A stretch of 64,000 nucleotides of DNA, from contig CANMHG010000006.1 of assembly GCA_947497585.1 (NCBI GenBank), positions 124,001-188,000 on the forward strand, given 5' to 3'. This DNA comes from an uncultured Bacillaceae bacterium. Lineage in GTDB: Bacteria > Bacillota > Bacilli > Bacillales > Bacillaceae_L. Shown in pieces: positions 26,420 to 35,311 of the stretch. The position numbers were made by a program, and so were the translations under genes. Under the pieces are notes generated by a model. That model was not told the origin of the DNA and did no database searches. It saw only the letters and a list, made by a program, of their open reading frames with translations. Positions within the stretch are counted from its first letter, which is position 1. Each line of letters starts with the position of its first letter.

Positions 26420-28030
26420 TTAAATTTCAGATAGTGCCACTTCTTGATAGGCCTTGAAGAAATCACTGCAGAACTCATCCCACTCTGTTGCTGCTTCCAT
26501 TGATGCATCACTTACTTCACCTAGGACAGGGCGTTGTAATAAATCTTCAAGTTTAACTGAGAACTTTTCAATCGTATCATGTGCTGCTCCCTCAAGTACG
26601 CTAGCGACATATTCCCTCGGTGGATACCAATCTACGACTCTTTGAATGTCACGATAAATTTGAGTTAATAATAGGTTTCTTGGTCCCTCCCATTGCTCGT
26701 TTACGACAACATCACGGAATATACGTGGCAGAGATGAAAACTCCTCCATTACTCCATGACCACCAAACATCGACATGGTCTCATTTAAAACCTTAACCCC
26801 TTCATTCGTGGTACAAATCTTTTGTAAAAGTACTAATTCTCTAAAATTAAATAATTGCTTTCTCGTTTCAAGTGGAGAATCTGAGTTAATGCCTGGGTTT
26901 AATGGTTGCTCAAGACTTAAAAATAGATCATAAATTTTGAACGCACCTGCCGTTGTTCGTTGGGCTGCATTCTCAATATACTTTAGTTTACTAGCAGCAA
27001 GAGGGAATTCGTTTACCTTCTTTCCGAAAACCGTACGGAAATCAGCATATAGATTTGCTTCCCTAGCTGCCCGGAGCATAAATCCAGCACATGCAATACC
27101 AATTTCCAGTCGGGAAAGTGTCAACACGATTCCCACGGCTACCGCAATCCCCTTATCTTTCGGACCAATTGGATAGGCAAGTGCTCCTTTATAGTTGATC
27201 TCTCCCGTCGGCAGTTCTGCTGTACCTAGCTTCCACTTAATGCGATTAATCTCATATCCGTTTCGTTTTTCCTTCTCTTTCTCACCTGGTAACCATGAAG
27301 GAACAATAAAGGTTGATACCTTATCTGAACCAGATATTTTAGCAGTTACAACAGAATAATCAGCATGAGCAACTGAGCAGAAAAACTTGTTTCCGTACAA
27401 ACGATAATTTTTCCCATCTGGTACTGCCTCTAAAACATTAGCAGGCAAGTCTGATCCGCCTTGAATTTCTGTCATGAACTGAGCACCAATTGCAAAGTTA
27501 CCATTGATGCCTTCTTTTGTATGCTCTAAAATCTCTTGTAGCTCAGGAATATCTGGATTAGGGAATTGTTCGAGGATACCAATTAAGCCATGAGTACAAG
27601 TTAACGGACACGCAACACCCGCTTCACCCAACTGATGAGTCAGCATTCTTTTAATAAAGCTTTCCCAAGGTGTCATTTTACTAGAAAACATTGCTTCACC
27701 AAAAACTTCTTTTTCTAGTTGGTGCATCTCCATTGGTCGAACAATCCGATCAATTCTATGATTAAAAGCATCAAAATGAAGCATATAAGGACGCACTTCA
27801 GGTCTTGCAATTTGATCCGCTAGCTTATTCCATTTAAGTGAAACTGTAGGTGAGAACGAGCGTATTTTTTCATGTATTTGATCGTAGTCTGAACGAACAT
27901 AATGCTTTACTGCTTTTTGTAAAAAAGGTTCATCATGATACCAATCCAAACTCTCTCGTTTTTCTAAAAATTCATCAAAGGTATATGTGTTCTTTCCTCT
28001 AGTTTCGTTTTCCTGGGAAGCTATGTTCAT
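26420..28030 (-). CDS. AidB-like acyl-CoA dehydrogenase
   Basis: A 536-residue FAD enzyme, much longer than standard acyl-CoA dehydrogenases (about 380) and close to AidB in size. Family motifs are MTEIQGGSDLPAN, the FAD-binding RLYGNKFFCSVAHAD, SRLEIGIACAGFMLRAAREA and the C-terminal GGHGVMEEFSSLPRIFRD. I chose the ATG at 28030 because AAGGAGTGG lies 6 nt before it; the upstream in-frame ATGs lack a site. It is divergent from a MerR regulator whose operator lies between them. Probably acts in branched-chain or fatty acyl-CoA breakdown, or in AidB-like protection. Confidence 0.85.
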   Translation of the reverse strand: MNIASQENETRGKNTYTFDEFLEKRESLDWYHDEPFLQKAVKHYVRSDYDQIHEKIRSFSPTVSLKWNKLADQIARPEVRPYMLHFDAFNHRIDRIVRPMEMHQLEKEVFGEAMFSSKMTPWESFIKRMLTHQLGEAGVACPLTCTHGLIGILEQFPNPDIPELQEILEHTKEGINGNFAIGAQFMTEIQGGSDLPANVLEAVPDGKNYRLYGNKFFCSVAHADYSVVTAKISGSDKVSTFIVPSWLPGEKEKEKRNGYEINRIKWKLGTAELPTGEINYKGALAYPIGPKDKGIAVAVGIVLTLSRLEIGIACAGFMLRAAREANLYADFRTVFGKKVNEFPLAASKLKYIENAAQRTTAGAFKIYDLFLSLEQPLNPGINSDSPLETRKQLFNFRELVLLQKICTTNEGVKVLNETMSMFGGHGVMEEFSSLPRIFRDVVVNEQWEGPRNLLLTQIYRDIQRVVDWYPPREYVASVLEGAAHDTIEKFSVKLEDLLQRPVLGEVSDASMEAATEWDEFCSDFFKAYQEVALSEI

Positions 28031-28090
28031 TACAAACCACTCCTTATTTTCCGTTGACAAATCATAATATTCAGAATTATTATACATGTA

Positions 28091-28110
28091 AGTGTACGTT
28101 AACGTCAACT
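28091..28110. promoter_or_regulatory. Probable MerR operator
   Basis: A perfect palindrome ACGTTAACGT (28096-28105) within the partly symmetric GTACGTTAACGTCAA. It sits between the divergent acyl-CoA dehydrogenase and MerR genes. From memory, LiuR-type MerR regulators of acyl-CoA genes use ACGTTxACGT-like sites. Confidence 0.65.
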
Positions 28111-28124
28111 TGGAGGAAATAAAA

Positions 28125-28505
28125 ATGTCTGAAGACCGTCTATTTTCGATTAGTGAATTAGCATCAATGTTTGATATCAGCTCAAGAACGATAAGATATT
28201 ATGAGGAAATCGGGATGCTTACCTCAAAAAACCGTGATAGTTTAACTCAGCAACGAAGTTATACCAACAATGAACGGAGAAGGTTAAAAATGATTCTCCG
28301 TGGCAAAAAGCTTGGTTTTAGCTTACAAGAAATAAAAGAAATGATACAACTATACGAATCTAATCCTGAAGGCGATGATGAGAGAAAAAGAATAATAGAT
28401 TATGCCGATCGTAAACTAGAAGAAATAAACGAGCAAATTAGCCAGCTAGAAATACTAAGAGATGAAATACTCGCTCATAAAGAGAAATATATTCAAAAGA
28501 ATTAA
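28125..28505 (+). CDS. MerR-family regulator
   Basis: A 126-residue regulator: N-terminal MerR HTH (about 5-75, FSISELASMFDISSRTIRYYEEIGML) and a C-terminal dimerisation coiled coil (about 80-120). There is no long effector domain and no metal-binding Cys, which fits the short LiuR/CueR-size class that controls acyl-CoA catabolism. TTGGAGGAAA precedes the ATG at 28125. It is divergent from the acyl-CoA dehydrogenase gene, which it probably controls. Confidence 0.88.
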   Translation: MSEDRLFSISELASMFDISSRTIRYYEEIGMLTSKNRDSLTQQRSYTNNERRRLKMILRGKKLGFSLQEIKEMIQLYESNPEGDDERKRIIDYADRKLEEINEQISQLEILRDEILAHKEKYIQKN

Positions 28506-28546
28506 TACTAGTGCTTAAAAAGAATTCACCCATTCAATGTTACAAA

Positions 28547-28578
28547 CCCCTCTAGTTTTACCTAAAGGGGCTTTTTAA
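28547..28578 (+). terminator. Terminator after merR
   Basis: CCCCTCTAG with CTAAAGGGG forms the inner stem (28547-28570, one mismatch), followed by CTTTTT. An outer pairing CTTAAAAAG (28513-28521) with CTTTTTAAG (28571-28579) is also possible. Confidence 0.65.
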
Positions 28579-28650
28579 GTGCATGAACATTTTAACAATA
28601 TGATATTATTAAAATGTTCATTGTTAGTTATAAATAGAAGGAGATCTTTT

Positions 28651-29604
28651 ATGAAAAAAGTTAGTATTATCTCAATTAGTATTATCATCTTCCTTACAGT
28701 ATCCTATGGTTTTGTTGGGAATTATTTTTATAACTTTGCATTAAATGCGGATAAAAAGAAGGAATTTCTACAAGATAATCCTCACCTCAAAGGAACAGAA
28801 GCCGTATTGGCTGAAGTTGCAGAAGCTGGTGAACTAGCCGATGCAGAGTTTTCAAACAATCATCAACCAAGTCGACTAACGATTGTTTCTGATGATGATT
28901 TGAAATTGAATGGCTACCTTTTCAAAAATGAAAATACTACTCAAAAGTGGGCAATTGTTGTACACGGCTATAATGGAAATAGTACTCAAATGACTAGATA
29001 TGTTCGAAATTTCTATGAAAATGGTTACCATGTGCTAACTCCTGATTTACGTGGACATGGAGATAGCGAAGGGCATTACATCGGTATGGGTTGGGATGAC
29101 CGAAAAGATATGCTCCTTTGGATCAATCAAATTATAGAAAAGGACCCACAAGCAGAGATTCTTTTATACGGTATATCTATGGGTGGAGCTACAGTTATGA
29201 TGACATCTGGTGAAAGTTTACCTGCAAATGTTAAGGTAATTGTTGAGGACTGCGGGTATTCAAGTGTAGTTGATGAATTCACATACCAACTTGATGACTT
29301 GTTCGGATTACCTAAGTTTCCAGTTATGAATGCTGCGAACACAATAACTAAAATACGTGCTGGCTATGATTTAAACGAGGCTTCCGCTGTGGAACAAGTA
29401 GCAAAGAGTAAGACTCCTATTCTATTTATCCATGGTGATACTGACACCTTTGTTCCATACACTATGCTAGATGAAGTCTACAATGCTGCTAACGTCGAAA
29501 AAGAAAAACTTATCATTCCTGGCGCTGGACACGGAGAAGCAGAAAAAGTCGATCCTGAAAAATACTGGAACACCATCTGGAACTTCGTAAATAAATTTAT
29601 GTAA
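28651..29604 (+). CDS. Membrane-anchored alpha/beta hydrolase
   Basis: A 317-residue serine hydrolase. An N-terminal signal anchor (about 5-27) places the catalytic domain outside the cell. Motifs: oxyanion region VVHGYNGNSTQM, nucleophile elbow GISMGG with the catalytic Ser, Asp in HGDTDTFVPY and His in GAGHGEAE. It resembles Bacillus YqkD-like peptidase/esterase proteins. I chose the ATG at 28651 because AGAAGGAG lies before it; upstream in-frame starts would spoil the signal anchor. Substrate unknown; surface peptides or esters are likely. Confidence 0.87.
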   Translation: MKKVSIISISIIIFLTVSYGFVGNYFYNFALNADKKKEFLQDNPHLKGTEAVLAEVAEAGELADAEFSNNHQPSRLTIVSDDDLKLNGYLFKNENTTQKWAIVVHGYNGNSTQMTRYVRNFYENGYHVLTPDLRGHGDSEGHYIGMGWDDRKDMLLWINQIIEKDPQAEILLYGISMGGATVMMTSGESLPANVKVIVEDCGYSSVVDEFTYQLDDLFGLPKFPVMNAANTITKIRAGYDLNEASAVEQVAKSKTPILFIHGDTDTFVPYTMLDEVYNAANVEKEKLIIPGAGHGEAEKVDPEKYWNTIWNFVNKFM

Positions 29605-29616
29605 ATTGTGTCTTCC

Positions 29617-29668
29617 GGGGCCTGACCCCCACCGCGTTAAAGTGTTAACGTGAGTTGGGTGGTGGGCT
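29617..29668. repeat. Degenerate 52-bp repeat, copy 4
   Basis: The left arm GGGGCCTGACCCCC is intact and the middle (GCGTTAAAGTGTTAACG) still pairs, but the right arm has decayed (GGTGGGCTC). It lies between the hydrolase gene and the DoxX gene. Confidence 0.8.
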
Positions 29669-29730
29669 CTTAATTTTGTCATAGTCTGTCCCCTGACGAG
29701 CATAAGATTTAGTAGAAGGGGGTGTTTTTT

Positions 29731-30096
29731 CTGAGCCGTTCATTATCAGCTTTTCGATTGATTGAATATGCAGTTGCTTTTGTGTTTATTATTTCAGGGC
29801 TTATGAAGATTTTCAGTTCTACACTGGGCAGTTACTTTATCTCTTTAGGCCTACCAGAACCAATTCTTATTATGCATATTGTCGCTATTATTGAAATCAT
29901 TTGCGGAATCTTTATTCTTTTAGGCAAAAGTGTAAAAAATGCATCCATTCCTTTACTTGTAATTATGATTGGTGCGTTTTTATTAACTAAAGTACCACTG
30001 CTTCATACCGGACTTTTACATTTTGCTTTTCATGCGAGATTAGATATTGTCATGCTCATTCTTCTTTACATCCTTTATTCGAAGTCCTATCGTTAA
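29731..30096 (+). CDS. DoxX-family membrane protein, apparent CTG start
   Basis: A 121-residue DoxX-like protein with four membrane helices; the family signature FIISGLMKIFSSTLGSYFISLGLP is followed by IEIICGIFILLGK. The strong site AAGGGGGTG (29716-29724) is 6 nt before CTG AGC CGT, giving a protein starting (M)SRSLSAF. The only standard start in the frame, GTG at 29722, lies inside the Shine-Dalgarno sequence itself and has no site of its own. DoxX-like proteins act in redox or thiosulfate-related processes; the role here is unknown. Confidence 0.75.
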   Translation: MSRSLSAFRLIEYAVAFVFIISGLMKIFSSTLGSYFISLGLPEPILIMHIVAIIEIICGIFILLGKSVKNASIPLLVIMIGAFLLTKVPLLHTGLLHFAFHARLDIVMLILLYILYSKSYR

Positions 30097-30103
30097 CCAC
30101 TTT

Positions 30104-30135
30104 CCAGATTGTATAAAACAATCTGGTTTTATTTT
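30104..30135 (+). terminator. Intrinsic terminator after doxX
   Basis: CCAGATTGT (30104-30112) pairs with ACAATCTGG (30118-30126) and is followed by TTTTATTTTT. Confidence 0.9.
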
Positions 30136-30242
30136 TGTTATAATGTGAATTCTAATAAGTAGGATTTTCTACGTTTTTTAGGTAGAATATTATTTAGATA
30201 GACGAAATAATCATAATAGAAAAATATAGAGAGGAGATTACA

Positions 30243-31427
30243 ATGAGCACAGCCTTGACCAAAGAAGCCCAAAATCAGAATGAAAATAAAGAGAAGATTT
30301 GGTCAAGAGATTTCACTTTGATCTGTTTGTCAAATTTCTTTATTTTTCTTGGCTTTCAAATGACATTGCCAACCATCCCACTTTTTGTAGAACAACTAGG
30401 TGGAAATGATAGACTAATTGGTATTGTTGTAGGGATTTTCACCTTTTCTGCATTGATTATGAGGCCATTTGCTGGTCATGCACTTGAGTCAAAGGGAAGA
30501 AAATTTGTTTACCTAACTGGGTTAATCATATTCGTAATTTCAGTAGGCTCATTTGGTTTTGCATCCGCCTTAATTTTTTTATTTTTTTTGAGAATCATTC
30601 AAGGGATTGGATGGGGATTTTCAACAACAGCTTCCGGAACCATTGCGACTGATCTTATACCACCTAAAAGACGTGGCGAAGGAATGGGTTATTATGGGTT
30701 ATTCGGAAATGTTGCGCTTGCCGCGGGTCCAACTCTAGGCTTGACTCTGGTTGGCATTCTTACTTTCAAACAATTATTTCTTATATGTGCAGCACTTGGT
30801 TTGGTCGCAGTAATGTTGTCATCAACGATTAACTATCGTCAGGTAGAAAAGCCAACGACTAAAGCAAAAAGGTGGGACATTTATGAAAAGTCCGCATTAC
30901 CACCTTCTATACTTCTATTTTTTATAACGGTTACCTTCGGAGGAATTGCTTCTTTCTTACCTTTATACACTGTTGAAAAAGGTATTGAAGGCATTCAATG
31001 GTACTTCTTTCTATTTGCGATTGGGATTATGGTAGCTAGAACATTAGCTGGCAGAATCTATGATCAAAAAGGACATAGAGCAGTCTTTCCAGCAGGGTCT
31101 CTTTCCATTTTTAGCGCCATGCTTTTGCTCGCATGGTTACCAAATAGTACTGCATTATACATAGCAGCTATTCTATATGGTTTAGGCTTTGGTTCCATCC
31201 AACCTGCTTTACAAGCATGGTCTGTTCAATCAGCACCTCTAAATCGAAAAGGAATGGCAAATGCTACTTTCTTCTCCTCCTTTGACCTTGGAGTAGGTAT
31301 AGGTGCAATTGGATTCGGACAAATTGCATACCTATTTGGATACAGCAGTATCTACGTGGCATCAGCGTTATCCGTATCTATTTCTATTCTCTTATACTTT
31401 TTCGTATTAGGTAAAAACACGGATTAA
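30243..31427 (+). CDS. MFS transporter
   Basis: A 394-residue, 12-helix transporter of the major facilitator superfamily. The loop 2-3 motif appears as RPFAGHALESKGRKF, and motif C-like GNVALAAGPTLGLTLVG in helix 5 marks it as a drug-type antiporter. The predicted duplicate loop in the second half is ARTLAGRIYDQKGHR. Upstream, TTCTAC (30167-30172) is inverted as GTAGAA (30182-30187) and may be an operator. GAGAGGAG precedes the ATG. No regulator is adjacent. Exports an unknown compound. Confidence 0.87.
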   Translation: MSTALTKEAQNQNENKEKIWSRDFTLICLSNFFIFLGFQMTLPTIPLFVEQLGGNDRLIGIVVGIFTFSALIMRPFAGHALESKGRKFVYLTGLIIFVISVGSFGFASALIFLFFLRIIQGIGWGFSTTASGTIATDLIPPKRRGEGMGYYGLFGNVALAAGPTLGLTLVGILTFKQLFLICAALGLVAVMLSSTINYRQVEKPTTKAKRWDIYEKSALPPSILLFFITVTFGGIASFLPLYTVEKGIEGIQWYFFLFAIGIMVARTLAGRIYDQKGHRAVFPAGSLSIFSAMLLLAWLPNSTALYIAAILYGLGFGSIQPALQAWSVQSAPLNRKGMANATFFSSFDLGVGIGAIGFGQIAYLFGYSSIYVASALSVSISILLYFFVLGKNTD

Positions 31428-31432
31428 AAATT

Positions 31433-31484
31433 GGGGCCTGACCCCCGGCGCGTTAAAGCTTTAAAGCGCCGGGGGTCAGGCCCC
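31433..31484. repeat. 52-bp palindromic repeat, copy 5
   Basis: Full-length copy whose inner arms read GGCGCGTTAAAGCTTTAAAGCGCC, so pairing is kept although bases differ from other copies. It lies between the convergent MFS and DUF4230 genes. Confidence 0.95.
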
Positions 31485-31489
31485 ACATG

Positions 31490-32233
31490 TTATTTAAAGT
31501 TCACAGTTACTGTATACCCTAAGTTACTAAAGAACTCTTTAAGGGCTTTTTCTGCACTATTTTCTGCTGTTTGTAATAAACCCACGTCCAGTGCTTCTTG
31601 TTTTATTAGTTCCTGAGCCTCTGCTGCAAGGTCAAATCCTTCTGACCACTTGACTTCAGTACGGAATAACCCCTCATCTGAAAATGTTCTTACTTTATCC
31701 ATCTGAATAGAGGGCTCTTGTATAAGCGTTGCACGAGGCAGTGTGAGGGTAATCTCTTTTTGCTTTTCGTTCACATCTAATTCATCACTTGTAATATTCT
31801 TCAAGTCCACTCCTGCAATCACTGTAGCAGGTACAACCAAGAGTAACTCTCTTTTTGTTCCTGGAATATTTAAAGATATATCTTTACCAAAGATTTTATT
31901 ATCTTTTTGTTCTATGATCACCTTTATATGTGCTTGTGAAGTGGCAAGGGTGGATAACTCCTGGACCTGTTCAACGAATGCTGTATCCCGTTGAGTGAAG
32001 GTACTACCTGAGAAATACCATACCGTTCCTGCTATAAGTACAGTACAAATGATAAAAATCCCAATAATTTTCAAGCCCCATATCTTAAAAAAATATCGTA
32101 AAAACAAACCGGAGAGATTTGGCATTCTACTTTTTTGACCAATGGCAACAGTTGTAGCTGACTCATTCCGACCAGCCTGTAATTCCTTTACTATACTTTC
32201 AAGCTGTAGTAACAACTCATCTTGCTTTTTCAA
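31490..32233 (-). CDS. DUF4230 domain membrane protein
   Basis: 247 residues: a helical cytoplasmic N-terminus (1-50), one membrane helix (about 52-74) and an extracellular DUF4230 domain with IKVIIEQKDNKIFGKDISL, VPATVIAGVDLKNIT and ITLTLPRATLIQEPSI. The protein is a type II-like membrane protein with its main domain outside. The C-terminal stretch FSNLGYTVTVNFK is usual for the family. Function is unknown; DUF4230 proteins are scattered through Bacillota and Bacteroidota. Confidence 0.82.
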   Translation of the reverse strand: MKKQDELLLQLESIVKELQAGRNESATTVAIGQKSRMPNLSGLFLRYFFKIWGLKIIGIFIICTVLIAGTVWYFSGSTFTQRDTAFVEQVQELSTLATSQAHIKVIIEQKDNKIFGKDISLNIPGTKRELLLVVPATVIAGVDLKNITSDELDVNEKQKEITLTLPRATLIQEPSIQMDKVRTFSDEGLFRTEVKWSEGFDLAAEAQELIKQEALDVGLLQTAENSAEKALKEFFSNLGYTVTVNFK

Positions 32234-32324
32234 GTAACCCTCTCCTTTTTCTCTATAAATCTCTAAAACTACATTTATACATAGTTTAACACACAGATAA
32301 GACAGGGTTCGACAAAAAACTTCT

Positions 32325-32376
32325 GGGGCCTGACCCCCGCTGCACTAAAGCTTTAAAGTGGCGGGGGTCAGGCCCC
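32325..32376. repeat. 52-bp palindromic repeat, copy 6
   Basis: Full-length copy with a variant core: GCTGCAC on the left and GTGGC on the right, so several stem positions are changed together. It lies upstream of the DUF4230 gene and just after the HemY-like gene. Confidence 0.95.
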
Positions 32377-32381
32377 AGGTT

Positions 32382-33770
32382 TTATAGTTGGGCTATTATT
32401 TTGTGGGCAGTTTTTTGTCCGTTTTCGATGCAGTCTGGTATTCCAACTCCATAGTAGGAGCATCCAGCTAACAGGATTCCTGGATAGGAATCAGCTAGTT
32501 CGGTTTCGAGCACTTCAACTGTTTTTGGATGCGTGATTTGGTATGCTGGCATCGTATTTGACCAGTCTGTTAATTCACTAGAAACTGGCTTAGCTGTTAT
32601 CCCTAAACTTTTTGATATGTCTGCAAGTGCTACATTTAATAATTCATCTTCATTCATTTCTTTTAATGATTCAAATGAAGGGTGGCTACTCTTATAAAAG
32701 AGTCTAACGAGTAAATTACCACTTTCTGATGTATGCTTCCATTTTCGACTTGTCCATGTACATGCATTACAAGATAGTTCATCATTTTTTGCTGTGATAA
32801 ACCCTGTACCTTCAGCCGGCAGAATAGAATCTGGTACATCGAAGGCAACATATACGCTTAATAGAGAGCTATTCTTCAATTCAGCAAATGGTTGATCCAA
32901 ACTAGGTTCGTTTATCAACTCCTGTGCCGCTGTATGAGGGATACTTAAAATAATATAATCCACATTTGCAGCTTCACCATTAGCAAAGGTCACTCTGTAA
33001 CCCTCATCGACTTTTTCAATTGCTGTAACTGGGTGGTTTTTCAAAACCTCTACATCTTCAAAGGTATTCTCATAAGCATCAATTAGGGCACCCATTCCAG
33101 TGTTAAAGGAGATAAACTTTTGACCACCAGACGCATTTTGAAATTTTGCCTTGTTCGCCTCGAAACCTTTAATCACACTTCCGTACTCATTCTTATAATC
33201 AATAAGATAAGGAAGGGTTGATGCGATTGTCAGATCAGCAAGGGTTCCTGAGTATACACCGGATAAAACTGGCCCGATTTGTTTTTCAACTATTTCTTTT
33301 CCAAAACAAAACTCCAAAAAAGACCCTACTGAATCATTTTTAGTGAATGATTCATTTTTTGTATATAGATCCTTAAGGGCCTCTACCTTTCCTTCAGCTG
33401 ATATTAGTGTACTTTTTGCTAGCGATTCTACACTCATTGGAATTCCAAAAATAGAGTCATCAGGAATGGACTTTAGCTCTCCATCAACGTAAATAAATGA
33501 ACGTCCTGTAGCATTATAAACCACTTCATTTTCCAAGCCTAGATCCTTAATAAACGTCATTGTATTCGCTTTACGAGCTACTATTGAATCTGCTCCTGTT
33601 TCCATCACAAATCCGTTGTCACTTACTGTACGTATTTTTCCTCCAAGTGTTTCTGATGCTTCAGAGAGAATGAGGCGAACATCCGACTTGTTCTCTTTTT
33701 TCCATTTATGTAATTCATGCATGGCAGATAAACCCGTAACTCCTCCACCAACTACTAGTATTGTTTTCAT
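32382..33770 (-). CDS. hemY: Protoporphyrinogen/coproporphyrinogen oxidase
   Basis: A 462-residue FAD enzyme of the HemY (CgoX) family, which oxidises coproporphyrinogen III to coproporphyrin III in the Gram-positive haem pathway. It has the FAD dinucleotide motif VGGGVTGLSAMHEL, the conserved GGKIRTVSDNGFVMETGADSI segment, the GVYSGTLADLTIASTLP motif typical of the family, and a C-terminal GCSYYGVGIPDCIENGQ FAD loop. It is not beside hemE or hemH here, unlike in the Bacillus hemEHY operon, so it may be a second copy. Monocistronic. Confidence 0.9.
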   Translation of the reverse strand: MKTILVVGGGVTGLSAMHELHKWKKENKSDVRLILSEASETLGGKIRTVSDNGFVMETGADSIVARKANTMTFIKDLGLENEVVYNATGRSFIYVDGELKSIPDDSIFGIPMSVESLAKSTLISAEGKVEALKDLYTKNESFTKNDSVGSFLEFCFGKEIVEKQIGPVLSGVYSGTLADLTIASTLPYLIDYKNEYGSVIKGFEANKAKFQNASGGQKFISFNTGMGALIDAYENTFEDVEVLKNHPVTAIEKVDEGYRVTFANGEAANVDYIILSIPHTAAQELINEPSLDQPFAELKNSSLLSVYVAFDVPDSILPAEGTGFITAKNDELSCNACTWTSRKWKHTSESGNLLVRLFYKSSHPSFESLKEMNEDELLNVALADISKSLGITAKPVSSELTDWSNTMPAYQITHPKTVEVLETELADSYPGILLAGCSYYGVGIPDCIENGQKTAHKIIAQL

Positions 33771-33854
33771 GTTCTACACACCTCTATTTTTTACTATTCA
33801 CTAGTAAAATCATAACATATCCCTTTTATCCGTTGAGTGACAAATGTCTCACCC

Positions 33855-35186
33855 TTACTTTACCCTTCTAGCCGCTTGCTGAATAGGGTCCCACACTCCA
33901 TTATAAGGTGGTGCATATGCTAAATCTAACTCTAGTAATTGTTCCATTGTCATGGAGTTAAATAAAGCAGTTGCTAGTACATCGATTCGTTTATCTACTC
34001 CATTGCCGCCAATGATTTGTCCACCGAGTAGTCTGTGACTTTGCTTATTGTACACAAGTTTAACAGTCATTCTCTCACTATCTGGATAATAGCCTGCAAT
34101 ATCTCTAGTCTTAATTGTTACTGTACCATAAGGAAGGTTTAGGCCCTTCGCTTCATTTTCAGATAAGCCTGTTCGACCTAGTGTTAGATCGAAAAATTTA
34201 ATTACAGATGTACCTACTACTCCTTTAAAAGTATGCGGTTGATTAATCATATTCAGTCCAGCAATTTGCCCCTGTTTATTTGCATGAGTCCCTAGTGGTA
34301 TATGGTCATCTCTTTCTTTTATACGATGATAGTGGGTAGAACAGTCTCCTGCAGCAAAAATATCCTTAATATTCGTTTGCATATAGGCATTTACCTGGAT
34401 TGCTCCGTTTACGCTTGTATGAACCCCGCTGCCTTCAAGTAACGTTACATTTGGTTTCACACCTATAGCGATTAGAACCAGGTCTGCTTTATACTCTCCT
34501 TTATCAGTAATCACAGTCTCTACCTGACCCTCACCTTTAAAACTCTCTACAGATTCACCAAATTTCAGGGTAATATTCTGTTTCAACGCTTCCTCATGAA
34601 TAAGTTCCGCTAGATCTTCGTCAAAAATTTTAGCCAATTGTTGATTTCTTTCAATAATCGTTACATTCTTTCCTAGTTCGGCAAAGCTTTCAGCCATCTC
34701 TAGTCCGATATATCCACCACCGATTACCGTGACATTCTGAACATTTTTTTCTAAGTAATTCATTATTTCGTTTGCATCCGGAATTGTTTTTAATGTAAAA
34801 ATACCTGGAAGCTGCACTCCCTCCCATTTAGGAACAACCGGACTTACCCCAGTAGCAACTAGAAGACGGTCGTAGGAGACTTCAAAAGGTGAACCTGTTT
34901 CAAGGTCTATCCCCTGGACAACTTTGCGTTCCTCATCAACATTTTGAACTTCATGATAAACCCTAGCATCTATTCCATATTTATCTTTAAACTCATCCTG
35001 AGTACGTGCAATTAATTTATCAGTAGACTCAATTTTTCCACTTACAACATAAGGAAGACCGCACTGTCCATATGAATAAATGCCTCCCTTTTCTAAAACG
35101 GTAATTTCATGACCAGAGCTATTACGCACAATCTGCATAGCTGCACTCATTCCCGCTGCATCTCCACCAATAATTACAAATTTCAT
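33855..35186 (-). CDS. CoA-disulfide reductase-like flavoprotein
   Basis: A 443-residue FAD/NAD(P) oxidoreductase of the CoA-disulfide reductase/NADH oxidase group. The N-terminal FAD motif [14 protein letters not shown] is followed by the redox Cys42 in [14 protein letters not shown], an NAD(P) motif [13 protein letters not shown] (about 155) and the C-terminal dimer domain. A single active-site Cys fits CoA-disulfide or persulfide reduction. GGAGGG precedes tandem ATGs; I chose the second (35186), at 8 nt spacing. There is no rhodanese domain. Exact substrate is uncertain. Confidence 0.87.
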   Translation of the reverse strand: MKFVIIGGDAAGMSAAMQIVRNSSGHEITVLEKGGIYSYGQCGLPYVVSGKIESTDKLIARTQDEFKDKYGIDARVYHEVQNVDEERKVVQGIDLETGSPFEVSYDRLLVATGVSPVVPKWEGVQLPGIFTLKTIPDANEIMNYLEKNVQNVTVIGGGYIGLEMAESFAELGKNVTIIERNQQLAKIFDEDLAELIHEEALKQNITLKFGESVESFKGEGQVETVITDKGEYKADLVLIAIGVKPNVTLLEGSGVHTSVNGAIQVNAYMQTNIKDIFAAGDCSTHYHRIKERDDHIPLGTHANKQGQIAGLNMINQPHTFKGVVGTSVIKFFDLTLGRTGLSENEAKGLNLPYGTVTIKTRDIAGYYPDSERMTVKLVYNKQSHRLLGGQIIGGNGVDKRIDVLATALFNSMTMEQLLELDLAYAPPYNGVWDPIQQAARRVK

Positions 35187-35254
35187 CATCCATCCCTCCA
35201 TCTTCTTAGTTTCATATGATACTCCAAAAGATATACATAAAATGGTACATTTAA

Positions 35255-35306
35255 GGGGCCTGACCCCCGGCGCTTTAAAGCTTTAACGCACTGGGGGTCA
35301 GGCCCC
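35255..35306. repeat. 52-bp palindromic repeat, copy 7
   Basis: Full-length copy between the co-directional CoA-disulfide reductase-like and GNAT genes. One right-arm base differs (CACTGGGGG), giving a G-U pair. Confidence 0.95.
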
Positions 35307-35311
35307 ACTTT

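Noticed and set aside
29467..29703. Minus-strand open frame across the degenerate repeat
   Set aside because: It overlaps the alpha/beta hydrolase gene, is partly repeat-coded and has no ribosome site or homology.
31431..31616. Plus-strand open frame starting in the repeat copy at 31433
   Set aside because: It is antisense to the DUF4230 gene and its N-terminus is only repeat sequence.
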